Assembly (NCBI RefSeq): GCF_036688685.1 | Contig: NZ_JAQQPS010000004.1 | Location: 1-64,000, forward strand | DNA: 64,000 nt | Reading direction: 5' to 3' | From: JALYUM01 sp036688685 | Lineage (GTDB): Bacteria; Pseudomonadota; Gammaproteobacteria; Burkholderiales; Burkholderiaceae_D | The notes under the pieces: generated by a model | Told to the model about the DNA's origin: nothing | Seen by the model: the letters and a program-made list of their open reading frames with translations, nothing else | Databases searched by the model: none | Shown here: piece after piece, positions 41,301 through 47,834 of the stretch | Layout: each line of letters starts with the position of its first letter | Numbering within the stretch: position 1 is the first letter of the stretch | Position numbers and translations under genes: made by a program

Positions 41301-41354
41301 ATATTTTCCATCGAGGAACCACGTATCACGGGTTATTCCATGTATGGAATTCAT
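41085..41354 (-). CDS. Small accessory hypothetical protein
   Basis: An 89-residue protein-like frame on the strand opposite to the surrounding operon (MNSIHGITRDTWFLDGKYLM, RVTAKFLRHADTRRRDVVEA). It has lower GC than the flanking genes, consistent with an inserted accessory gene. The ribosome site is weak. No family recognised. It competes with the plus-strand frame at 40881; I judge this one somewhat more likely. Confidence 0.45.
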   Translation of the reverse strand: MNSIHGITRDTWFLDGKYLMRVTAKFLRHADTRRRDVVEACAKVFEGDALTTNKPPLFISESHLYSNDLYGPLEEAERIGRIFIAGLRP

Positions 41355-41453
41355 GTCTTAGCCAAGCTGTTCTGATTGTTTAGTATGCGCCGCCGTTTCT
41401 TGTTCTCGACGACTGTTGCGGAAATATTACAGAGAATTTTTGTGAGGGATTTT

Positions 41454-41876
41454 ATGATCGAATACATCAACAAACGAATGATCGACTGGGCCACCTGGTG
41501 CAAGCGGCGCGACGACGGCGGCCTGGGCTACCCCGGCAAATCGAACTACTGCAGCCTGGTCCAGACGCATGGCGACCGCGCGGCCGGGCCCATCACCGAG
41601 TCGGCGCCGGCCATGGAAATCGAGGGCATCATCATCGCCATTCGTGCCAAGGCACCAGCCCAGTACGCGGTCGCCAACTGGTTCTACCTGAAGGGTTCGC
41701 ACACCGTGAAGCGCATCGCGCAGGAACTGGGCTGCGGCGAAACGACGGCTTATACGCGGCTGCACGCGCTGCACCTAGCTGTCATGGACGCGCTGAACGA
41801 GATCGATATCGCGGCGCAGGATCGGGCATACGAAAATCGTGTTGCGGCTGAGGCGAAATCAAAATTAAGAGCTTGA
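41454..41876 (+). CDS. Q-like late antiterminator
   Basis: A 140-residue protein from an ATG at 41454 (GAGGGA ribosome site). The N-terminal part (INKRMIDWATWCKRRDDGGL, GYPGKSNYCSLVQ) and the C-terminal helix-turn-helix (GSHTVKRIAQELGCGETTAY, TRLHALHLAVMDALNEID) resemble small phage antitermination proteins of the Q/RinA type with a sigma-region-4-like fold. Q proteins load on RNA polymerase paused at the late promoter and let it pass terminators. Directly downstream are a promoter and a terminator in the expected order, which supports the call. The family assignment is by pattern and context. Confidence 0.72.
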   Translation: MIEYINKRMIDWATWCKRRDDGGLGYPGKSNYCSLVQTHGDRAAGPITESAPAMEIEGIIIAIRAKAPAQYAVANWFYLKGSHTVKRIAQELGCGETTAYTRLHALHLAVMDALNEIDIAAQDRAYENRVAAEAKSKLRA

Positions 41877-41902
41877 CGTAACCGGACCATATTGGTTATA
41901 TT
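41873..41902 (+). promoter_or_regulatory. Late promoter (pR'-like)
   Basis: TTGACG at 41873 to 41878, overlapping the Q stop codon, with TTATAT at 41896 (17-base spacer) or TATATT at 41897 (18). Transcription would start near 41909 and meet the terminator at 41934. Confidence 0.7.
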
Positions 41903-41933
41903 GTGCTACGCTTTTCCATTCGTACGGAAGAAT

Positions 41934-41964
41934 AAAAACCCGCTCTGCAATGAGGCGGGTTTTT
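41934..41964 (+). terminator. Early late-operon terminator (tR'-like)
   Basis: AAAAACCCGC pairs with GCGGGTTTTT around the loop TCTGCAATGAG. It lies about 25 bases past the predicted late start. Without Q the late transcript would end here. Confidence 0.82.
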
Positions 41965-42174
41965 GCGTTCTGAACCGGACCAGTCAGTGGCAAAACGTAG
42001 GATAGCAGGCCTTGACGTCGCGCGCTTTGAGCGTACCTTCAACTAAGTCTCCCCCGGGTTGTTTGCTGCTTCCCGGTATCCGCCCGGTTACGAAATCGAG
42101 TGGTTTCCCCGCCGCTGGCGCATTGCGTTGGCGGTTTTTTTGTGAGCGAGACGCGCCGACGCCAGATCATCGAA

Positions 42175-42204
42175 GCCCGCACCGAAAGGTCAGCGGGCTT
42201 TTTT
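42175..42204 (+). terminator. Second terminator of the late leader
   Basis: GCCCGC/GCGGGC stem, 12-base loop (ACCGAAAGGTCA) and six T. It also closes the region before the minus-strand gene that ends at 42211. Confidence 0.78.
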
Positions 42205-42210
42205 CATTGT

Positions 42211-42435
42211 TCATCGGAAATTTATCGACGAGTCTTCGCGAGCTTTGGCCTCTGCAGCAGCGACATACTTCGAAACTGGGTTCGCTAGATCCCAGGCCTT
42301 CCTGACATCTCGCGCCACTAAACTGTCGCTTTGAACAGCAGCTCTGATGCCAGCCGCATTAACGAATTTGTTCCACTGTACTTCCCTCAATACTAGAGCT
42401 ACATCGTGCAAGGTATTGCCATAAACAAGCTCCAT
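42211..42435 (-). CDS. Accessory hypothetical protein (moron-like)
   Basis: A 74-residue protein (MELVYGNTLHDVALVLREVQ, then AGIRAAVQSDSLVARDVRKA) read against the late operon. It has a good ribosome site (GGAG, 6 bases before the ATG). A terminator on the other strand abuts its 3' end. No family recognised. An independently transcribed gene in the late region fits a moron expressed from the prophage. Confidence 0.55.
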   Translation of the reverse strand: MELVYGNTLHDVALVLREVQWNKFVNAAGIRAAVQSDSLVARDVRKAWDLANPVSKYVAAAEAKAREDSSINFR

Positions 42436-42514
42436 TGCTATCTCCGCTGTATAGTTTTTGTCACGCTATCACGATCTGAAGCTGGCTCGATTCATTGTGG
42501 AAAAAATATTCCGC

Positions 42515-42589
42515 GTTCCCGCTCTGCGCAAGCATCGGGATAGAGTCCTCGCAAGAGGCCTGTCCGGAAGATAGTCGCCGGGCTGACAG
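42515..42589 (+). ncRNA. Repeated structured element, copy 1 (candidate RNA)
   Basis: 75 bases almost identical to 43090 to 43164 (about 69 matches). It folds into CCCG/CGGG, CCTC-GCAA-GAGG (GNRA loop) and a GTCCGG/CCGGGC hairpin. Strand is uncertain. No known family is assigned. Confidence 0.45.
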
Positions 42590-42739
42590 TAGTACGGGCC
42601 ACTTGGCGCTGATGCGACCCGTCATCGAACGAGCCGACCATAACACGCATGAAGGATGCCTCGGCACTGGCCGGATCAGTCGAGCGAAAGCGCACGACGC
42701 CGGACGCTCTAACCGGACGCCTCACTGGCGCAACCAGTG

Positions 42740-42808
42740 CCACACGACAAGCGAATTATTCCCTTCACGCTGGACGCCACGCACCTGGGCCAGCCGCTTG
42801 TCGTGTGG
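42740..42808. repeat. 14-bp perfect inverted repeat with 41-base loop
   Basis: CCACACGACAAGCG at 42740 to 42753 pairs with CGCTTGTCGTGTGG at 42795 to 42808. Just before it, CACTGG-CGCAA-CCAGTG (42723 to 42739) forms another hairpin. No T run follows, so it is not a simple terminator. It may be part of the same RNA as copy 1 of the repeated element. Confidence 0.6.
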
Positions 42809-42909
42809 ACAAACGCGTGTCGTCGCGTAGGGTTGGGAGTTCTCGGCCGCCACAACAATCAAGGGTCGCCGTGAGCGAGCGAGCAGACCGTCGACACCAG
42901 GTTGCCAGG

Positions 42910-43089
42910 ATGAAGAAAAAGCGCCGCATTCATTTGGACTGGTGGCGCGACCTCTCTGGATCGCCAGCCGATCTCGGCAAGGCTGTAAAGACGCCGCGCC
43001 CTTGCTCATGCTGGGCATGCGGTAACGAACGCAGGTACTTCGGCCTCGAACCGATTCAAGAGCGCCGACTGAAACAGGCGCTCGACTGA
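42910..43089 (+). CDS. Small Cys-rich, zinc-ribbon-like protein
   Basis: A 59-residue basic protein (MKKKRRIHLDWWRDLSGSPA) with a Cys cluster C-S-C-W-A-C-G-N followed by ERRYFGLEPIQERRL. The pattern P-C-S-C-W-x-C-G-N-x-R-x-Y-F-G also occurs in small proteins of many bacteria and phages, whose role is not known to me. The ATG at 42910 is chosen because the frame upstream looks non-coding. It lies exactly between the two copies of the structured repeat; copy 2 begins one base after its stop. Confidence 0.6.
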   Translation: MKKKRRIHLDWWRDLSGSPADLGKAVKTPRPCSCWACGNERRYFGLEPIQERRLKQALD

Positions 43090-43178
43090 GTTCCCGCTCT
43101 GCGCAAGCATCGGGCTGAAGTCCTCGCAAGAGGCCTGCCCGGCAGATAGTTGCCGGGCTGACAGAAAGTGCATGGAAC
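43090..43178 (+). ncRNA. Repeated structured element, copy 2 (candidate RNA)
   Basis: Same hairpins as copy 1 but better paired: CCCG/CGGG, CCTC-GCAA-GAGG, and an 8-base GCCCGGCA/TGCCGGGC stem. GTTCC at 43090 can pair with GGAAC at 43174 to close the whole as a multi-branched unit. Differences from copy 1 in the third stem favour pairing here. Confidence 0.5.
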
Positions 43179-43213
43179 CGAAACCTGGACTGCAAAGAGG
43201 CGGGTTTTTCGTT

Positions 43214-43492
43214 TTACGGCAAGGTGATTTTCGATGCCGTGATAACTGCGTCGTCGACCCGAAGTTCTTCGATCAACTTCGCAACCGAGATTTCACCGAA
43301 AGCAAAGGTGGCCAATAATTCATTTTGTTCAGCGTTTGGGAACCCGCCCATCGCTATTATGTTTTCACTCCACCTTAAGCAAATCGCCCATCTTGCGGGG
43401 TCCACACCTTTCGGTGACGAGTCGGCAAGCCTCTCACAATCCTCAAGGAATTGTTGAGTCTGAAAATACGGAGTGGTTTTGGTCGGTTCCAT
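43214..43492 (-). CDS. Accessory hypothetical protein (moron-like)
   Basis: A 92-residue acidic, helical protein from an ATG at 43492 (MEPTKTTPYFQTQQFLEDCE) with a GGAG ribosome site. It reads against the late operon. The frame could extend to 43573 but without ribosome site support. No family recognised. It is the third minus-strand accessory gene of this zone. Confidence 0.6.
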   Translation of the reverse strand: MEPTKTTPYFQTQQFLEDCERLADSSPKGVDPARWAICLRWSENIIAMGGFPNAEQNELLATFAFGEISVAKLIEELRVDDAVITASKITLP

Positions 43493-43630
43493 ACGATCTC
43501 CGAGGTGAATGATAGTGACATTGTACTTTGTCAACATTCGTCTTTCAAAGAAATCTGCAAGCTCCAGCGCCACTTCCCCGTGGCGCCTTCCCGCCGGCCT
43601 GTGCTGGCGGTCTTTTATTCCGAGGTCGAT

Positions 43631-43819
43631 ATGGTTACGGATGTCGCGCCAGAACAGATGGTGACGGCCTGGTCCTCATCGGATTGTGTGGACCGAATCG
43701 CGCTGCAAATGGCCCGCGACTGGGTCGCCTCCTGCGACGCGAGCCGGTCCTACGGGGCTAAGGCGCCTTCGCCGGCGAAGCTGATTGAGGCTTTAAAAAA
43801 TCTTGAAGCCGCTCTATAG
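43631..43819 (+). CDS. Small phage hypothetical protein
   Basis: A 62-residue protein (MVTDVAPEQMVTAWSSSDCV, then WVASCDASRSYGAKAPSPAK) with a modest ribosome site (CGAGG). Helical at its end. Its last 62 bases overlap the 3' end of the minus-strand gene at 43758, a convergent overlap. No family recognised. Confidence 0.5.
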   Translation: MVTDVAPEQMVTAWSSSDCVDRIALQMARDWVASCDASRSYGAKAPSPAKLIEALKNLEAAL

Positions 43820-43991
43820 CATTCTCGATTGATTTCCTGTGCAATCCGGGCAGTGTGACCTCGTCATCACGCGGAAGGTGCAGCGTGAAGCTCATTGTGC
43901 TGCCGTCGGCGAAGCTGATGGTCCTGGTCACCACCGGGTGCATGTCCTTCAGTTCAATTTTCAGATCTGCCGAAGTAAATGTATTTGCCAT
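43758..43991 (-). CDS. Small phage hypothetical protein
   Basis: A 77-residue protein from an ATG at 43991 (MANTFTSADLKIELKDMHPV), with a beta-rich start and a helical end (KSIENAIERLQDFLKPQS). The ribosome site is GAAAGA. It converges on and overlaps the plus-strand gene at 43631. No family recognised. Both frames look protein-like, so the overlap may be real. Confidence 0.55.
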   Translation of the reverse strand: MANTFTSADLKIELKDMHPVVTRTISFADGSTMSFTLHLPRDDEVTLPGLHRKSIENAIERLQDFLKPQSASPAKAP

Positions 43992-44059
43992 AATTTTCTT
44001 TCGAAGTTGAGGGATGCGCCCGGCGCCGGGAAGCAATCGAGCGCATCCATTGTAAAGAG

Positions 44060-44088
44060 GTCCGCACTGCAAAGATGCGGACTTTTTT
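44060..44088 (+). terminator. Rho-independent terminator
   Basis: GTCCGCA pairs with TGCGGAC around the loop CTGCAAAGA, followed by six T. The loop is shared with the terminator at 41934 and with a half-hairpin near 43187. Confidence 0.82.
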
Positions 44089-44104
44089 CATTTATGAGGT
44101 CTGC

Positions 44105-44212
44105 ATGAAGCGTCGAAATTACCTGGCTCGGCTCTGGTTGAGCTACAAGGGCTGGCGCAAGTACCTGCCGCCTCTAGCCGCCCTGCGTGCCGCCCTACTG
44201 GTATCGGCATGA
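44105..44212 (+). CDS. 35-residue basic protein at the start of the packaging operon
   Basis: A short frame MKRRNYLARLWLSYKGWRKY followed by LPPLAALRAALLVSA. It is basic at the start with a hydrophobic end, so it could associate with membrane. Its TGA overlaps the ATG of the next gene by four bases, the main support for translation. No family recognised. Confidence 0.5.
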   Translation: MKRRNYLARLWLSYKGWRKYLPPLAALRAALLVSA

Positions 44213-44409
44213 GAGAACACCTCTGGCGCGCCCATATCACCCGCGCCGTCCACAGCAACGACCCTGCCCAGATCAACGCGCTGGCATCGCGCCTCGCTGC
44301 TGACGAACGCCTGGCCATCGCACTGCAGGCGCACGGCTACCAACTGAACGGCCAGCCCATCGACGTGGTGGTATGCCGCGCACTGAACGTGAAGGCTTGC
44401 GATGAATAA
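44209..44409 (+). CDS. Small phage hypothetical protein
   Basis: A 66-residue helical protein (MREHLWRAHITRAVHSNDPA, then RLAADERLAIALQAHGYQLN). The ATG overlaps the stop of the upstream mini-gene, and its end overlaps the next gene by eight bases. No family recognised. The tight packing supports translation. Confidence 0.6.
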   Translation: MREHLWRAHITRAVHSNDPAQINALASRLAADERLAIALQAHGYQLNGQPIDVVVCRALNVKACDE

Positions 44410-44539
44410 CGCTACCGCACTGGACTGCTTCCTGTGCGGCGCCCTGATTGGTGCTGGCATTCTCGCCACTGGCGGGCTGTGCTGGGCGCTGGCTTATCGG
44501 GGGCGCAAGCGGTGGAGTGCGGAGCGCCGCAATGGTTAA
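44402..44539 (+). CDS. 45-residue single-helix membrane protein
   Basis: MNNATALDCFLCGALIGAGI then LATGGLCWALAYRGRKRWSA: one transmembrane helix with a basic cytoplasmic tail. It overlaps the upstream gene by eight bases and the downstream one by eight bases. Small single-helix proteins in phage late regions can be lysis or exclusion factors, but nothing specific supports that here. Confidence 0.55.
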   Translation: MNNATALDCFLCGALIGAGILATGGLCWALAYRGRKRWSAERRNG

Positions 44540-45266
44540 GCGTGTCGTACCCGCGCCACCGGCCCCACCACCGGGCCGCATTATCGGCGACGTTGGAATG
44601 TGTGGATTTTGCCCTGTATGCGGCAGCTCGACCGCTCGCCGCTTCTGGCTATTCGGCTGCCGTACCTGCATCCAGCCGGACTGCCCGACAAACCTCAAAC
44701 TGATAAGGCATGACATGGATACCGCAACGAACGGCAGCAACAGCAAGCAATTCGCCGTCGATGAAGTCTGCAAACACTTCGGCGTCCGGCCGTGTGATCT
44801 GACAGGCGTGCCATCGCCTGCCTACAGCATCCTGCCGATGATCGAGCAGCGCATCCGTGCGTCGATCCGCGATGAGGTGGATCAAACGCGCAAGCATCTC
44901 GAATCAATGGTCGGCGCTGAGTTGGTGAAGCTCGGCTTCGGCGCCGAGCTCAACAAGTCATGGCAGTTCGCATCCGAAGTGGCGGCCGAGTATGGCGAGA
45001 TGCTGGTACGTCGGCGCATCAATGCAATCGTGGATGGCCTGGTCAGCGAGAACCCGGCCAAGCCAGCCGACCCTGATGTGCGCAGCTACACCTACAGCAA
45101 GGCGCCCGCTGATGCGGCAGAGGCCCCGCCCAGCATCATCACCGTCAACATGCCGCCGAACATGACGCAAGAGCAGCGCGACAAGGTCATTGCAGACCTG
45201 AAGGCTCACCTGCCTGATGCGCACCTGGTGCCGGTGGTTGGTGGCGCACAGCTGGGCCGCATCTAG
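44532..45266 (+). CDS. Phage protein with N-terminal zinc-ribbon cysteines
   Basis: A 244-residue protein. Near the start are paired cysteines (CGFCPVCGSS and CRTCIQPDC) that could bind zinc. From residue about 60 on it is a helical, soluble domain (VDEVCKHFGVRPCDLTGVPS, then MIEQRIRASIRDEVDQTRKH) ending in MTQEQRDKVIADLKAHLP. An internal ATG at about 44714 has its own ribosome site (AAGG), so the second part could also be made alone. No family recognised. It lies just upstream of the HNH gene of the packaging module. Confidence 0.58.
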   Translation: MVKRVVPAPPAPPPGRIIGDVGMCGFCPVCGSSTARRFWLFGCRTCIQPDCPTNLKLIRHDMDTATNGSNSKQFAVDEVCKHFGVRPCDLTGVPSPAYSILPMIEQRIRASIRDEVDQTRKHLESMVGAELVKLGFGAELNKSWQFASEVAAEYGEMLVRRRINAIVDGLVSENPAKPADPDVRSYTYSKAPADAAEAPPSIITVNMPPNMTQEQRDKVIADLKAHLPDAHLVPVVGGAQLGRI

Positions 45267-45278
45267 ATCGATGGCCTG

Positions 45279-45671
45279 ATGGCGCCGCGTCCAAAAACGA
45301 TCTGCCGCAAGGCTGCCTGTGGTGCCCTGATCGATGCGCCGGGATACTGCGCCAAGCATGCGCAGTTAAAGGTGGGCTGGACAGCCTCGCACGAAGGCAA
45401 GACAGCAGCGCAACGAGGACTTGATTACGCTTGGCAGCAGCTCCGCAAGCGGATACTGAGTCGGGACGGTGGCCTTTGCCGCATCAAGGGCAGTGGATGC
45501 GAATACGTCGCACGCGAGGTCGATCACATCATCGGCAGAGCGAAGGCTAGTTCGATGGGATGGACCAGGGCGGAGATGGATGTGGAAACGAACCTCCAAA
45601 GTGCATGCAAACCGTGTCACAAGGCCAAATCCGATGCCGAAGCAGCCGCTGCAAGGGTAGGGGGAGGGTAA
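45279..45671 (+). CDS. HNH endonuclease of the packaging module
   Basis: A 130-residue HNH nuclease. Two Cys pairs (ICRKAACGALIDAPGYCAKH) and the HNH core are visible: REVDHIIGRAKASSMGWT (His), DVETNLQSACKPCHKAKSDA (Asn and His). In HK97-like phages such a protein lies directly beside the terminase genes and is needed for cos cleavage and packaging. The position here, 78 bases before the small terminase, fits that role. Confidence 0.9.
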   Translation: MAPRPKTICRKAACGALIDAPGYCAKHAQLKVGWTASHEGKTAAQRGLDYAWQQLRKRILSRDGGLCRIKGSGCEYVAREVDHIIGRAKASSMGWTRAEMDVETNLQSACKPCHKAKSDAEAAAARVGGG

Positions 45672-45748
45672 TTCTTTGGGCCAATCACAATCTAGACCGT
45701 ATGTCCAGCTTCATTTTTACATCCACAAATCAAACTTTGGAGTTCTGA

Positions 45749-46147
45749 ATGCCAAAACCTCGCACACCCTCGGCAGTTCTTGAGGCGCGGGGAGCGTTCG
45801 CCCAAAATCCTGATCGCAAGCGCGAAGACTTTGAGTCCGGCGAATTCGATGCGGTTGCACCTGAATATTTCACGGCGGCGCAAACAGTTGTGTGGACTGA
45901 GCTGATCCGCCTTTTGCCTCCATCGGTTTTGCAGGCCACGGATCGCATGGCCGTGGAACTGGTCGCGCGGTTGGTCGCCCGGTTCCGCTCGATCGATGAT
46001 GCCGATGTGACCATGGCCCAGGTTGCGCAAATCCGGACCGCGCTCGCGACGCTTGGCATGACTCCAGCGGATCGCTCTCGCGTCAGCGCCAAGAAGGTGG
46101 TCGCTGCCAATCCATTCTTGGCTCTGGTGGCGAAGACCAAGGCTTGA
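45749..46147 (+). CDS. Terminase small subunit (P27-like)
   Basis: A 132-residue P27-type small terminase: PDRKREDFESGEFDAVAPEY, then TAAQTVVWTELIRLLPPSVL and MAVELVARLVARFRSIDDAD. It recognises the packaging site on phage DNA and recruits the large subunit, which starts one base after its stop. The length is normal for P27 proteins. The HNH gene beside it supports cos packaging. Confidence 0.85.
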   Translation: MPKPRTPSAVLEARGAFAQNPDRKREDFESGEFDAVAPEYFTAAQTVVWTELIRLLPPSVLQATDRMAVELVARLVARFRSIDDADVTMAQVAQIRTALATLGMTPADRSRVSAKKVVAANPFLALVAKTKA

Positions 46148-46148
46148 C

Positions 46149-47834
46149 GTGTCGGCCGATTTTGTCGGCATTGCGCATGAGTATGCGCAGGCTGTAGTCG
46201 GTCGCAAGATCGTCGCATGCAAGTGGGTGCGGTTGGCTTGCAAGCGGCACCTTGACGATCTGAAAGCCGCGAAAAAACGGAAGGCGAAATACTATTTCGA
46301 TGAGGCGGCAGCCAACAAGGTCTGCCAGTTCTTGTCGCTGATGCCGCACACGAAAGGCCAGTGGGCGCGCAAGCGTGAATTGATCGTGCTGCAGCCCTGG
46401 CAGTGCTTTGCATTCAGCACGCTGTTTGGCTGGAAGCAGACGAAGGACGACCGGCGTCGGTACCGGAAAGCCTACTTCGCGGTGCCGCGGAAGAACGGTA
46501 AATCGATCATCGGGTCCGGCATCGGCCTCTACATGTTCGCTGCTGACGGTGAATTCGGCGCCGAAGTATATGCCGGCGCTGGTACCGAAAAGCAGGCATG
46601 GGAAGTATTCCGCCCTGCAAAGCAGATGCTTGAGCGCACGCCTGAATTGCGCGAGGCGTTGGGCGCGGAGGTGATGGCGAAGTCGCTATTCAATCCTGAT
46701 GACGGCTCGCGCTTCGAGCCAGTCATCGGAAAGCCTGGCGATGGGTCAAGTCCTTCCTGCGCAATCGTCGATGAGTACCACGAGCACGACACCAGCGACC
46801 TGGTCGACACGATGGAAACCGGCATGGGGTCGCGTGAGCAGCCCTTGATGCTGATGATCACTACGGCCGGATTCAATATCGCCGGGCCGTGCTACGACCA
46901 GGAGACCGAAGCCAAGAAGGTACTGGACGGCGTCCTTGATAACGACGAGCTGTTCGCGCTGATCTACACGATCGACGACAACGATAAGTGGAACGACCCG
47001 AAGGCGCTGTACAAGGCAAACCCGAACATGGGCGTGTCGGTCGACGAGGACTTCCTATTAAGTCAGCAGCGGCAGGCCGTCCAGAGTGCATCGAAACAGA
47101 CTCGTTTCAAGACGAAGCACCTGAACATCTGGTGCTCAGCAAAATCGGCATGGCTGAATATCCTGGAATGGAACAAGTGCGCTGATGCGAAGTTGACGCC
47201 GGCGCAGTTTAAAGGCGAGCGCTGCTATGTAACGCTTGACCTGGCCAGCCGTTCCGACGTCTGCGTGATCATGCTGATGTTCGTCAAGGAGATCGAAGGC
47301 AAGCAGCATTTCTTTCTGTTCGGTAAGTATTACCTGCCGGAAGACGCCATCGAGAACGATCCGAAAAACAGCGGCGCGTACAAAAAATGGGTTATTGAAG
47401 GCTACCTGCAGCAGCACGATGGCGCCGAAATTGACTTCGATCTAATCGAAGAAGACGCCCTGGCGATGATCGCCGAGTACGGGCCCGACGAAACAGTGTT
47501 CGACCCGTACCGCGCTGCCCAGTTGGAGCAACGCCTGACCAAAAACGGAATCCTGGCGGTCGAGTTGGGGCAGACGGTCAAGAACCTGTCGCTGCCAATG
47601 AAAGAGTTTGAGAGCGCGGTGAAAGCGGGGCGTGTTCACCATGACGGCAATCCGGTGCTGACCTGGATGGCGTCGAACGTGGTGGCCAAGCTCGACGCGA
47701 AAGATAACATCTACCCACGCAAGGAAAAGCCTGAGCAAAAGATCGACGGCATCGTTGCCGGGATCATGGGTGTGGCGCGAGCCATCAGCGGCGCACCATC
47801 CGGCGACATCATGCAAGGTTTTGTGGAGATTTAA
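46149..47834 (+). CDS. Terminase large subunit
   Basis: A 561-residue HK97/P27-type packaging ATPase and nuclease. Walker A is AVPRKNGKSIIG near residues 111 to 122, Walker B is SCAIVDEYHEHD with the catalytic Glu near 209, and the coupling region ITTAGFNIAGP follows. The nuclease domain starts at YVTLDLASRSDV near 358, with further acidic residues in TVFDPYRAAQLEQRL. The GTG start at 46149 lies one base after the small subunit stop, and its TAA overlaps the portal ATG by one base. It drives genome packaging and cuts the concatemer. Confidence 0.93.
   Translation: MSADFVGIAHEYAQAVVGRKIVACKWVRLACKRHLDDLKAAKKRKAKYYFDEAAANKVCQFLSLMPHTKGQWARKRELIVLQPWQCFAFSTLFGWKQTKDDRRRYRKAYFAVPRKNGKSIIGSGIGLYMFAADGEFGAEVYAGAGTEKQAWEVFRPAKQMLERTPELREALGAEVMAKSLFNPDDGSRFEPVIGKPGDGSSPSCAIVDEYHEHDTSDLVDTMETGMGSREQPLMLMITTAGFNIAGPCYDQETEAKKVLDGVLDNDELFALIYTIDDNDKWNDPKALYKANPNMGVSVDEDFLLSQQRQAVQSASKQTRFKTKHLNIWCSAKSAWLNILEWNKCADAKLTPAQFKGERCYVTLDLASRSDVCVIMLMFVKEIEGKQHFFLFGKYYLPEDAIENDPKNSGAYKKWVIEGYLQQHDGAEIDFDLIEEDALAMIAEYGPDETVFDPYRAAQLEQRLTKNGILAVELGQTVKNLSLPMKEFESAVKAGRVHHDGNPVLTWMASNVVAKLDAKDNIYPRKEKPEQKIDGIVAGIMGVARAISGAPSGDIMQGFVEI

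Noticed and set aside
42500..43200. Minus-strand frames sharing the peptide P-D-A-C-A-E-R-E in both copies of the repeat
   Set aside because: The shared peptide results from the repeated DNA. Substitutions keep stems better than codons, and there is no common start, so an RNA or DNA element is more likely than a protein.
43187..43210. A working terminator at the third CTGCAA sequence
   Set aside because: GCGGG and the T run are present but the CCCGC arm upstream is missing, so no stem can form. It is treated as a half-hairpin scar.
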